Positions 1-7,616 are shown, counted from the first letter of the stretch. The stretch is DNA of 12,617 bases from Spirochaetota bacterium (GCA_023135745.1 JAGLSM010000017.1:1-12617), one strand, 5' to 3'. Program-made: numbers and translations. The notes: generated by a model not told the origin, from the letters alone.

Positions 1-1
1 A

Positions 2-34
2 TCCGATGAATTAAGGGACAGCCTGAATCCGTAA
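2..34 (+). CDS. Possible C-terminal end of an upstream gene (partial)
   Basis: One forward frame is open from the window edge and reads SDELRDSLNP before a TAA at 32-34. The other two forward frames stop at once. A strong hairpin begins at the stop codon, as expected at the end of a gene. Ten codons are too few to identify a protein, and an open frame this short can occur by chance. Confidence 0.3.
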   Translation, partial: SDELRDSLNP

Positions 35-75
35 GATCCACGTTCTATCCCATTTAATTGATAGAACGCAGATCT
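34..75 (+). terminator. Long stem-loop downstream of the edge ORF, possible terminator
   Basis: Arms 34-48 and 61-75 pair at 13 of 15 positions: 5 bp, a 2x2 internal mismatch, then 8 bp, closing a 12-nt loop. The 3' side is followed by TTATG, so there is no real uridine tract. It could be a weak or factor-assisted terminator, or an RNA-stabilising 3' hairpin of the upstream transcript. The fold is seen in the sequence; the role is inferred. Confidence 0.45.
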
Positions 76-130
76 TTATGGATGCAACTAATCTTTTCAA
101 TTATCTATAATACCAAAATAACCTCTTTAT

Positions 131-144
131 GCCTGAAACCAGGC
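131..144. promoter_or_regulatory. Palindrome abutting the kinase -35 box (possible operator)
   Basis: GCCTG (131-135) and CAGGC (140-144) form an inverted repeat with a 4-nt centre, AAAC. It ends exactly where the TTGACT -35 hexamer starts, a position where an activator or repressor could act. As RNA it would be a small 5-bp hairpin followed by a mixed T-rich stretch, so part of an upstream terminator is the alternative reading. Confidence 0.35.
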
Positions 145-172
145 TTGACTTTTCCAATAACTCGTTTATGAT
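145..172 (+). promoter_or_regulatory. Sigma-70-type promoter for the kinase gene
   Basis: The -35 box TTGACT (145-150, 5/6 to consensus) is separated by 16 bp from the -10 box TATGAT (167-172, 5/6). Transcription would start near 179, giving a 5' leader of about 60 nt before the ATG at 240. This is the best promoter match upstream of the gene. Confidence 0.6.
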
Positions 173-183
173 TTAATTACAAG

Positions 184-198
184 TAGCTTTTAAAGCTA
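184..198. promoter_or_regulatory. 15-bp palindrome just after the predicted transcription start
   Basis: TAGCTTT (184-190), a central T, then AAAGCTA (192-198) make a perfect 7-bp inverted repeat. It lies about 5-20 nt downstream of the inferred start, a classical repressor position. The arms are AT-rich, so chance is possible in this base composition. Confidence 0.35.
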
Positions 199-239
199 TG
201 AAATCAACCCAAAAAAAGCGAAAATAAAGAAACGATTTT

Positions 240-3200
240 ATGCTAAACAAGACAATCAATAAAAAGTATAAAATAATAGGAAATATAGGCGAAGGCGGGA
301 TGAGTAAAGTATATCTTGCCAGGAATATTCATGATGAAAAAAAAGTAGCAGTAAAGTTTCTCAAAACCGGAACAATATCCGACAGAATCGAAGACCTTAT
401 AAGGTTCCGCGGAGAAGCGGCAATCATATCTGTACTCAAGCATCCAAACATAGTAAAAATCCTTGAAATAGGTGAATATCAAAAAAAACACTATATTGTT
501 ATGGAGTATCTCAATGGAGAAAGTTTATCCGATAAAATATTGCATAACAGAAAATTCAAGGTAGATGATGCCGTAGAAATAGTAAAGCAAATATGCAAAG
601 CCCTTGCCTACATACATGGTTTAGATATAATACACATGGATTTAAAACCCGGTAACATTATAATAAACAGTAATGTGAAATTAATAGACTTTGCTCTCGC
701 TCAAATTAAAGAATTTACTCAAATAAAAAACACGGATGAGATTGTAGGCACATTCAGTTACATGTCTCCTGAACAAAGCGGTACTGTAAAAAGTGAAGTT
801 GACCAGAGGAGCGATCTTTACTCTCTTGGAATAATATTTTACCAGATGCTAAGCGGTAAACTCCCATATAGAGGAAAGAGTATAAGTTCAATTATTCACC
901 AGCATATATCTAAAACTCCAATACCCCTTGACAAGGGAAACAGAGAGATACCTGAAATAATTCAGATGATTGTAAAAAAACTAATGGAAAAGGATCCTGA
1001 CAAGAGGTATCAAAGTACCAAAGGATTATTATCTGATCTTATAAGGTTTGAAAAGGGAGACAGATCATTTAATCTTGACCTGCTGAACATTTCTATAAAA
1101 CTTACTTATAAAACCAAGCTTGTAGGAATAGATGATAAATTAAAAAAAATAAAAAGGCTTTTTGATCATAGTCTTGAAAAAAATGGTTCAGCATGTCTTA
1201 TAAGCGGAGAAGCCGGATGCGGTAAGACACGGCTGTCAGAGGAATTGCATACTTATGTTTCTTCAAATGGAGGAAATTTCATTTCGGGAAAATGTTTTTC
1301 ATCAGAGAATCCTGAACCATATGCTCCTTTTAAAGACGCGCTTAATATCTATATAAACAGGTTCAACAGGTATTCAGAAAACAAAAAAAAGAAAATTATA
1401 GGAAAAATAAAAAGCCGGACAGGAAACCTTGGAGAAGCCATATTAAAGCTCAACCCGATGCTTAAGACAATAATCGGTAAAACCCCGCCCCTTGTTAAAC
1501 TGGAACCTGAAAGAGAGAACGAAAGATTTCTGATGGTTGTGAGCAAATTCTTCCAGGCTCTGGGAGCAGCTGAAAACGGTCTTGTCCTGAAACTGCAGGA
1601 CCTTCAATGGGCTGATGAAGGAAGCATAGAAATCCTGAGTTTCATACTTGATAATATAAACAATATTCCGTTATTCCTTATCGGCACTTACAGGGACAAC
1701 GAAGTAAAACCGGGGGGGAGGCTCTCAGGTCTGATAACAACAGCAAAATCCCAACCTAAAAGTTCAGTTAAACAAAAAAAGTTTCACAAGATTCATCTGG
1801 ACCTTTTTAACAAAAAAGAAATGAACAGCTTTGTATCGGATATGCTGCGTGACAAACAGGAAAATATACAGGAGATTTCGCATTTTGTTTTCCGGAAGAG
1901 CAAGGGAAATCCGTTTTTTGCGACTGAACTGATAAAACAGCTTATACTGAACTCTGCAATTTTTTACAAAAGAAACCGTTGGCATATTAACAAGCCGGTC
2001 CTCAAGAAAACTCAAGTATCCGAATTGATAGCTGACATACTACTTAACAGGATAAAGAATTTAAACAGGGTACAGAAAATAATACTGTCATATTCGGCAG
2101 TAATAGGCAAAAAACTGGACATATCCCTTTTATATACTCTTTTTACTAACTCAAAGAAAAAACGGATATATTTTTCAAAAGAGAGAATTAAGGAAGCTAT
2201 TGATGACGCTGTTTCTCTTCAGCTGCTTGAAAAAAACAATCAGGATAGAGGAAATTCTCTTTTTATTCATGACAGAATAAAAGAAGCTTTTTACAAGAAT
2301 ATAAAATTAAAGAAGAGAAGACAGCTTCACCTTCAGATTGCCGGAGCCCTGGAAAATATAAATAAAACTGCACTTAAGAAGGATATTCAAAATTGTGAAG
2401 TACTGTTTGATCTGGCTCATCATTATATAGAAGCAAAGGCTCCTGAAAAATCTCTGGAATATTCTTACCAGGCAGGGATTAAATCCAAAAATAACTACGC
2501 AAATGAAAATGCCGTAAAGTACTTTACAATTGCAAGAAACATTTTGCTAAGGAGTGGAGATAAAACCAGTAAAATGTGGATTAAATGTACTGAACATCTC
2601 GGAGAAATATACCTGACAACTGGAAATAATGACAAAGCTATCAGGATATTTAATGAGATCCTGGATTTGATGCAGACTAAGACACAGAAGGCAAACATTT
2701 ATAGACAGATAAGCTCGGGATATTTTAAAAAAGGAGATCTTAAAAACTGTGAATACTACGGCAGAATCGCCTTAAAACTCCTTGGAGAAAGAGTTCCTAA
2801 AACAAAGATAATATTGATATTGAGTATGATAAAAGAAACATTCCTGCACATACTTCATTCAGTTTTTCCTGGAGTCTTCCTAAAAAAGAAAAATACTGCA
2901 AATAGTGAAAAAAGGTTGAGGCAAACACTGATAATCCAGACTTATAACTCATTAAGCTGGTCATATGTTCTATCAGATACATGGAATTTCATCAGAACCG
3001 TACTCAGAATGCTCAACATATCCGAAAGCAGAATAGGTAAATCAAAAGAACTTGCTATGAGCATGGGATTTTATGCCGCCGGTTGTATGGCCATACCTCT
3101 TTTTAGCAGGTCGTTGAAGTATCATATCAGGGCGCTCAAAATTAAGAATGAACTTGGAGATGAATGGGGATCTGCACAGTCTCTTCAATTTTTGGGATAC

Positions 3201-4856
3201 CTCTTTGAATGGAAAGCCGATTTCCATAGAAGCATCGATTATTTCAGTAAAAGTCTGGATATATTCAAAAAGATCGGGGACACTAAAGAAACAACAATGT
3301 CCCAAAACGGTTTAGTATCAAACTACTATAATTTATCCGATTATAAAAAGACACTTGATATTGGTATTGAGTATTTAGATTATTGCAAGAATAGCCTGGA
3401 TAAATTTGGCATAGGAGATTCATACAACAATTTTTCAAAATGCTATATTGCCATGGGTGATTTTAACAACGCCGAAAAATACGCCAGGCAGGCATTAAAA
3501 ATAAGTAATGAAAAGAATATGAGTTTGAATTACTGTATTTCAAATACATATCTCGGTGTAGTTAATATAAAAAGAAAAAATCATGATACCGCATTGAAGT
3601 ATCTCAATATAGCAAAAGATGTTTTTAAAAAAAACAAGCTTCTTAAACAATATTCTGTATTTCTTTATTTTTATTTAGCTCAGGCCTATATTCAAAAGTA
3701 TAGGGAAAGTCCCAATTCAAAAGTGATATTAAAGAAAATAAAAAAAACATGCAGATCCGGAATTAAAAAATCAAAACCATGGCCGACCCACTACCCTGTG
3801 GCACTTAGAACTATGGCCAATTATTTTGCATTAATAGACAAAAGTAAAAAAGCAGAAAAACTCTTCATTGAGGCGATAAGCCTCTGCCGGAAAAGAAACC
3901 TGCAATATGATCTTGCTAAATCACTCTACGATTACGGACTTTTTCTAAAATACAAAGGCAGAGAGATTGATACCATGTTTAATCTTGAATATGCATACAA
4001 AATTTTTAAAGGAATTGATTCAAAACTATTCCTGCAAAAAACCGGTGATCTTCTAGGCATTAAAGAAGAACATAGAGCCATTGACAGATTAAAAGACAAA
4101 CAGAAACTCATTTCTCTAATCAAGGTAAGTCAGAATATCAGTTCAATTCTAAATCTCAATGATCTTTTAAAACAGATAATATCAAAAGCAATTGAAGTCA
4201 CCGGTGCCCAAAGGGGACACTTATTTATTGTTAATGATAAAACAAAAAAGCTTGAAATTAAAGCCAGCACAAGTCCATTAAATGGAAAAATCAAACATTA
4301 CTCTACCAATATAGTAGAACAGACATTCAAGACCCATAAGGCCATTATAACAACAAATGCGGAAATCGAAAAAGAGTATAAACAGTTCAACAGCATTGTT
4401 GAATATGGGCTGAAATCAATCCTATGTATTCCCATTATCCGTCATAAGAAACTAATAGGCGTTTTTTATATTGATAACTATCTATCAAGCGGGGTTTTTT
4501 CCGACGAGGATGTTGAACTCTTAAATGTCTTTATGGTTCAGGCGGCAATCGCCATTGAAAACGCAATAGTATACAGCAAAATTGATAATCTGAATAAAAA
4601 CCTGGAATTGGAAATATTAGACCATAAAAAGACAGGTAAAAAACTGCTTAAAGCACGTGATCAATTGGCAAAACGTGTAGATACTCTTGAAGGTTTTCTC
4701 CCTATCTGTTCATTCTGTAAAAAAATTCGGGATGATGACGGAAAATGGAACAATATAGAAACATATATAACAAAAAGGTCAAAAGCCAAATTCAGTCACG
4801 GTCTTTGTCCTGACTGCCTGAAAAAAAACTATCCTGAACACTCAAATCTGGTTTAA
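240..4856 (+). CDS. Giant Ser/Thr kinase - AAA ATPase - TPR - GAF signalling protein with cysteine-rich tail
   Basis: This 1538-residue protein is probably a cytoplasmic sensor-regulator, as no signal peptide or clear membrane segment is seen. Domains in order: a Hanks-type kinase (about 10-275) with glycine loop GEGGMSKV (17-24), Lys39, catalytic loop HMDLKPGN (132-139), Mg-binding Asp150 in DFA, GTFSYMSPEQ (170-179) and DQRSDLYSLG (188-197); an AAA/MalT-like ATPase (about 290-640) with Walker A GEAGCGKT (323-330) and a Walker B-like LQDLQWAD (452-459); a helical TPR-like region (about 720-1275); a GAF domain (about 1288-1443); a coiled coil; and a tail with Cys1490, Cys1493, His1520, Cys1523 and Cys1526. 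The HRD arginine is Met and the DFG glycine is Ala, so activity may be altered. Many relatives of this architecture end in a histidine kinase; none is present here. The start fits the usual kinase N-terminus, although the Shine-Dalgarno sequence is weak. The ligand and targets are unknown. Confidence 0.9.
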   Translation: MLNKTINKKYKIIGNIGEGGMSKVYLARNIHDEKKVAVKFLKTGTISDRIEDLIRFRGEAAIISVLKHPNIVKILEIGEYQKKHYIVMEYLNGESLSDKILHNRKFKVDDAVEIVKQICKALAYIHGLDIIHMDLKPGNIIINSNVKLIDFALAQIKEFTQIKNTDEIVGTFSYMSPEQSGTVKSEVDQRSDLYSLGIIFYQMLSGKLPYRGKSISSIIHQHISKTPIPLDKGNREIPEIIQMIVKKLMEKDPDKRYQSTKGLLSDLIRFEKGDRSFNLDLLNISIKLTYKTKLVGIDDKLKKIKRLFDHSLEKNGSACLISGEAGCGKTRLSEELHTYVSSNGGNFISGKCFSSENPEPYAPFKDALNIYINRFNRYSENKKKKIIGKIKSRTGNLGEAILKLNPMLKTIIGKTPPLVKLEPERENERFLMVVSKFFQALGAAENGLVLKLQDLQWADEGSIEILSFILDNINNIPLFLIGTYRDNEVKPGGRLSGLITTAKSQPKSSVKQKKFHKIHLDLFNKKEMNSFVSDMLRDKQENIQEISHFVFRKSKGNPFFATELIKQLILNSAIFYKRNRWHINKPVLKKTQVSELIADILLNRIKNLNRVQKIILSYSAVIGKKLDISLLYTLFTNSKKKRIYFSKERIKEAIDDAVSLQLLEKNNQDRGNSLFIHDRIKEAFYKNIKLKKRRQLHLQIAGALENINKTALKKDIQNCEVLFDLAHHYIEAKAPEKSLEYSYQAGIKSKNNYANENAVKYFTIARNILLRSGDKTSKMWIKCTEHLGEIYLTTGNNDKAIRIFNEILDLMQTKTQKANIYRQISSGYFKKGDLKNCEYYGRIALKLLGERVPKTKIILILSMIKETFLHILHSVFPGVFLKKKNTANSEKRLRQTLIIQTYNSLSWSYVLSDTWNFIRTVLRMLNISESRIGKSKELAMSMGFYAAGCMAIPLFSRSLKYHIRALKIKNELGDEWGSAQSLQFLGYLFEWKADFHRSIDYFSKSLDIFKKIGDTKETTMSQNGLVSNYYNLSDYKKTLDIGIEYLDYCKNSLDKFGIGDSYNNFSKCYIAMGDFNNAEKYARQALKISNEKNMSLNYCISNTYLGVVNIKRKNHDTALKYLNIAKDVFKKNKLLKQYSVFLYFYLAQAYIQKYRESPNSKVILKKIKKTCRSGIKKSKPWPTHYPVALRTMANYFALIDKSKKAEKLFIEAISLCRKRNLQYDLAKSLYDYGLFLKYKGREIDTMFNLEYAYKIFKGIDSKLFLQKTGDLLGIKEEHRAIDRLKDKQKLISLIKVSQNISSILNLNDLLKQIISKAIEVTGAQRGHLFIVNDKTKKLEIKASTSPLNGKIKHYSTNIVEQTFKTHKAIITTNAEIEKEYKQFNSIVEYGLKSILCIPIIRHKKLIGVFYIDNYLSSGVFSDEDVELLNVFMVQAAIAIENAIVYSKIDNLNKNLELEILDHKKTGKKLLKARDQLAKRVDTLEGFLPICSFCKKIRDDDGKWNNIETYITKRSKAKFSHGLCPDCLKKNYPEHSNLV

Positions 4857-4871
4857 AGTATGTTTAACTTA

Positions 4872-5957
4872 TTACAACTTGTTTAGAAATGCAGGGTTTG
4901 TTGGATTAGAAATATCATAAAGAACAACACCATCATTTCCTGTTAGAATCATAGTGTCGTCTGTAACAATTACATCATAACCATTATAACCCTGTAATCG
5001 AACCTCTTTTGACACATTGCTTACATCTGAAACATTAAATATCTCCAAACCATCATATCCATCACAAACATAAGCATAAGCTCCGCTTACAGCCAATCCA
5101 TATGGGGCATCCATTCCTATAATATCAGTAACAAACATGTTAGATATATCACTTATATTTATTACCTCAAAACGGCTGCTTGGACCGTCAATAAAAGAGC
5201 CGTCTCTTAATGTTACATAAGCAAAATTTGATTGTACGACTACAGGATCATAGGACCGTGCGTGTGTAAGCCTGGACAAATAAACCGGATTTGCTCTATT
5301 AGAAATAGAATATACATAAACACCTTCATTACCGCCAAGAAACAATAAATTCCTGTCTTTAACCGGAAAAATTGTTTCAATATCCCATCCAATTTCAGCA
5401 TCTCCAACAGCATCAGGATTTGTTGGATTTGAAATAGAAAACACCTTCATTTGTGAATATTTTAATGAATACAAATAATTGTCAACAATGGAAAATCTCG
5501 CCATCGAGCCTCCAGTACTTGACAGCATGGTTGTAGCAGAATCTGAACTGCATCCAACTCCACATCCAAACCCGGAGTCATCACCAAGATCACCGGTAGC
5601 GCCATAATAATTGCCGGTGGCATCCGGAATAATTCTAATTAGCCGGGGATCAGTAAGCATGCTAATATCATATACATGCAAATTTCCATAACTGTCAGCA
5701 TATAAGGCATTACTATAAACAGCAATATCTATATTATTAGAAATAGCTATTGTACTAAGCCGAATTGGATTTAATGGAGTAGAAATATTAAAAATATGAA
5801 CACCGCGAAATCGATCATTTACAAATAATGTTGAACCTTTAATCCAGATTTTTCCCGGCTCTGTTATTGTATTTGGATCAAGAACTGCCCGAGATTTACT
5901 ATTCATCGCACTAACAAAAAATAAAAAGACTACTAAAAAACTAATTATACGTGACAT
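4872..5957 (-). CDS. Secreted LVIVD-repeat beta-propeller protein
   Basis: This 361-residue protein has a hydrophobic signal sequence (about residues 4-18, rich in I, F, L and V) and no lipobox cysteine, so it is likely periplasmic or surface-exposed rather than a lipoprotein. About seven repeats of the form V(Y/F)xIS..xxNP punctuate it, for example IFNISTPLNP, VYDISMLTDP, VFSISNPTNP, VYSISNRANP and LYDISNPTNP. This is the LVIVD-repeat signature, and seven units suggest a seven-bladed propeller. Between the second and third repeats lies a Gly/Ser/Cys-rich insertion with GCGVGC (131-136), followed by GGSMARF. I recall similar insertions in LVIVD proteins of other phyla. The start is supported by a GGAGG (complement of 5964-5968) six bases before the ATG. 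No enzymatic function can be assigned; such proteins are usually thought to bind other molecules. Confidence 0.85.
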   Translation of the reverse strand: MSRIISFLVVFLFFVSAMNSKSRAVLDPNTITEPGKIWIKGSTLFVNDRFRGVHIFNISTPLNPIRLSTIAISNNIDIAVYSNALYADSYGNLHVYDISMLTDPRLIRIIPDATGNYYGATGDLGDDSGFGCGVGCSSDSATTMLSSTGGSMARFSIVDNYLYSLKYSQMKVFSISNPTNPDAVGDAEIGWDIETIFPVKDRNLLFLGGNEGVYVYSISNRANPVYLSRLTHARSYDPVVVQSNFAYVTLRDGSFIDGPSSRFEVINISDISNMFVTDIIGMDAPYGLAVSGAYAYVCDGYDGLEIFNVSDVSNVSKEVRLQGYNGYDVIVTDDTMILTGNDGVVLYDISNPTNPAFLNKL

Positions 5958-5963
5958 AAAATT

Positions 5964-5968
5964 CCTCC
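5964..5968 (-). promoter_or_regulatory. Ribosome binding site of the LVIVD gene
   Basis: A full GGAGG on the minus strand sits six bases before the ATG at 5957. It fixes that start and indicates strong translation. Confidence 0.8.
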
Positions 5969-6069
5969 AACTATTTAAGAAATGAAAGAGTCCTGGATAC
6001 TGTCTATAAAATCTAATCGATTACTTCATTTCTTCTTGATAAATCTGGTTTCCCACACCTAATTATACT

Positions 6070-6098
6070 ATTATACATCATAAATGACGGCTTTTCAA
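6070..6098 (-). promoter_or_regulatory. Sigma-70-type promoter for the LVIVD gene
   Basis: Read on the minus strand, TTGAAA (6098-6093, 5/6) is followed after 17 bp by TATAAT (6075-6070, 6/6). The transcript would begin near 6063, leaving a leader of about 105 nt before the ATG. A second TATAAT lies at 6067-6062 but has a poorer -35. The rest of the 310-bp divergent gap (5958-6267) is AT-rich, and I see no further gene in it. Confidence 0.65.
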
Positions 6099-6228
6099 TT
6101 ATTTCTCTGATTTAGAACAGCAAAATTAATATTATTAGCAATATTTTAACAAAAAATGTCAGGACTGAAAAGCAAGCAAATATTTATACAAAAATAAGAT
6201 TTATCTAAGTATTTTTTTACTAATGTAC

Positions 6229-6234
6229 TATAAT
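6229..6234 (+). promoter_or_regulatory. -10 box for the outer-membrane protein/phosphorylase unit
   Basis: A perfect TATAAT lies 33 bp before the ATG at 6268. No good -35 hexamer stands 16-18 bp upstream, so the promoter may be weak or need an activator. The start region would give a leader of roughly 25-30 nt containing the GAGG ribosome binding site (6256-6259). Confidence 0.45.
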
Positions 6235-6267
6235 TAAAGCATAAGCTGGTAAACTGAGGTTAATAAG

Positions 6268-6933
6268 ATGATTAAAAAAGCTTTATTTGTTTTTTCTATT
6301 GTAATTCTACTAAACTCTGTCCTATTCGCTTCCAAGGGTTTTTATGTTCATTTTGGTCCATCATATGAAAATATCACTTTTACATATAATTCCTCTCCAA
6401 GTAATTCAATAAAATATGCTACAGAATATGCATTCGGGGCCGGAGCAGTTACTTTCGGCTATATGTTCAACTGGTTTTCATTTGATGTTTCATTATCTCT
6501 GGATACAATTTATACCTCAATGACCCTCTCCTCCGGCACTAATCTTTCCAATTACACCTACACCGGTGATGAGCGACTGCATTATGGAGGAATATCCATT
6601 GACTTGAATTTCTATCCTCTGGAATTCTTTATAACTGATGGTTCTAGCAAAATCAAACCATACCTTGGGATAGGTTACGAGCTTCTCGCGTTTATTGACA
6701 ATAATAACGGCGGGAACGGATTATTCGGATATTCAATAACACTGGGTGCCGGCATAAAATGGTTCTTTGGTAAAAACGCAGAAGACTTTTATATCGGCTT
6801 CGGCTTCAAATACAGGCTTTTAACGTTAAACAACAATTATTCATCAGGAGTCAGGTCTGATATTCCTTCGGGAGAATCTATTACAGATACAGCCTCATAT
6901 AGTTTTTCTCTATATGCAGGGTATCTTTTCTAA
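6268..6933 (+). CDS. Small outer-membrane beta-barrel protein
   Basis: This 221-residue protein begins with a typical signal peptide: two lysines, then a hydrophobic stretch, with cleavage probably after LLNSVLFA (about residue 21). The mature part alternates hydrophobic and polar residues, is rich in Tyr, Phe, Gly, Ser and Asn, and ends in SLYAGYLF. A C-terminal Phe in an alternating strand is the typical signal for barrel assembly by the Bam machinery. The size suits an eight-stranded barrel of the OmpW/OmpA-like kind. A glycine-rich strand such as KPYLGIGYELL (about residues 130-140) is common in these families. GAGG at 6256-6259, eight bases before the ATG, supports the start. The next gene begins 14 bp after the stop, so the two are probably co-transcribed. 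The exact family and cargo, if any, are not recognisable. Confidence 0.75.
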   Translation: MIKKALFVFSIVILLNSVLFASKGFYVHFGPSYENITFTYNSSPSNSIKYATEYAFGAGAVTFGYMFNWFSFDVSLSLDTIYTSMTLSSGTNLSNYTYTGDERLHYGGISIDLNFYPLEFFITDGSSKIKPYLGIGYELLAFIDNNNGGNGLFGYSITLGAGIKWFFGKNAEDFYIGFGFKYRLLTLNNNYSSGVRSDIPSGESITDTASYSFSLYAGYLF

Positions 6934-6937
6934 CAGC

Positions 6938-6941
6938 GGAG
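6938..6941 (+). promoter_or_regulatory. Ribosome binding site placing a CTG start at 6948
   Basis: GGAG at 6938-6941 is followed by the six bases TAATTT and then CTG at 6948. The same frame has a stop at 6942-6944. This spacing is optimal for initiation at CTG. The first in-frame ATG is not until 7389, deep within the conserved domain. Confidence 0.6.
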
Positions 6942-6947
6942 TAATTT

Positions 6948-7616
6948 CTGAAAGATATATTCTTTATTCTTCCAAGTGAATCAGAGTACAATCCTGTAAT
7001 AAAAAAGTTAACCCCAAAAATTCTGCCGGATTATAACTTTATTTCTGTCATAGCAAATGACTCCTGCAATTTCTATTTTGTAAAATCAGGAATCGGAAAA
7101 AAGAAAGCAATATCAACCGTAAGAAAAATCTGCTCGGACTTCAAACCCCATCTTATAATATCTTCTGGATGCTGCGGAGGTTTAAAATCCTATATAAAAC
7201 CATACAGTATTTTTTCACCGGTTGAAGCGCTGTCTGAAAATAATAAGAGCTGCAGGCTTCTAAGCCTTAGAAGCAAAATATACAAATCCTCTATTTTTGA
7301 AGGAAAATCCTTTTCTGTTAAAAAACCCGCGGACAGGGGAAAAAAATTACTGATTGCAAAGTATCATCCTGAAGCTTTCTTTGTAGATATGGAAACATAT
7401 TGGGTAGCAAAGACATCCAAAGATCTTGGCATCAGATGCTCTTCTTTAAGAATCTCTGTTGATAGTCTAAAAAATAATATTCCGACTTTTAGTAAAACAC
7501 ATATGTCTATAAGCAAAGTTAAAAACTTTTTTTTAAAACTTATTTATAAACACAAAGCATCAAAGGCAATGAGAAAACTGTCAGGAATTATTGAAGAATT
7601 GCTTGTTCAATTTTGA
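6948..7616 (+). CDS. Nucleoside-phosphorylase-family protein (HpnG-like), probable CTG start
   Basis: The frame is open from just after a stop at 6942-6944 to the TGA at 7614-7616, giving 222 residues from CTG. The protein starts (M)KDIFFILPSESEYNP and carries family hallmarks: GIG (48-50), SGCCGGL (73-79, the usual GxAGGL substrate loop) and DMET (147-150, the ribose-contacting DMES motif), then RISVDS (168-173) with a possible catalytic Asp172. The family includes MTA/SAH nucleosidase, purine phosphorylases and the hopanoid-associated phosphorylase HpnG. The short span between the two main motifs, and the helical tail beginning near LKNNIP, resemble HpnG most. The substrate is unknown, and no hopanoid genes are in the window. 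There is no in-frame ATG, GTG or TTG in the first 140 codons, so CTG with GGAG is the best start. A decayed gene is less likely, because the frame and motifs are intact. It follows the outer-membrane protein gene by 14 bp. Confidence 0.7.
   Translation: MKDIFFILPSESEYNPVIKKLTPKILPDYNFISVIANDSCNFYFVKSGIGKKKAISTVRKICSDFKPHLIISSGCCGGLKSYIKPYSIFSPVEALSENNKSCRLLSLRSKIYKSSIFEGKSFSVKKPADRGKKLLIAKYHPEAFFVDMETYWVAKTSKDLGIRCSSLRISVDSLKNNIPTFSKTHMSISKVKNFFLKLIYKHKASKAMRKLSGIIEELLVQF

Noticed and set aside
2800..2900. Possible transmembrane segment in the kinase protein (IILILSMI region)
   Set aside because: The hydrophobic run is short and broken by Lys and Glu, and it sits within helical TPR-type sequence, so a soluble helix is more likely.
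3042..3305. Minus-strand open frame inside the kinase gene
   Set aside because: It lies wholly antisense to the well-supported TPR region, has no ribosome binding site that stands out, and resembles no known protein. The other antisense frames inside 240-4856 fail for the same reasons.
4857..4871. Terminator between the convergent kinase and LVIVD genes
   Set aside because: Only 15 bp separate the stops. The weak TTAA-type symmetry there has no GC stem and no T tract.
4897..5450. Repeated GGATTTGTTGGATT-like DNA at about 4897 and 5427
   Set aside because: These are the coding echoes of the NPTNP motif in the LVIVD repeats, not a DNA repeat element.
7389..7616. A separate 75-residue protein starting at ATG 7389
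   Set aside because: The ATG is the Met of the conserved DMET motif in the middle of a phosphorylase domain whose reading frame continues upstream without a stop to 6945.
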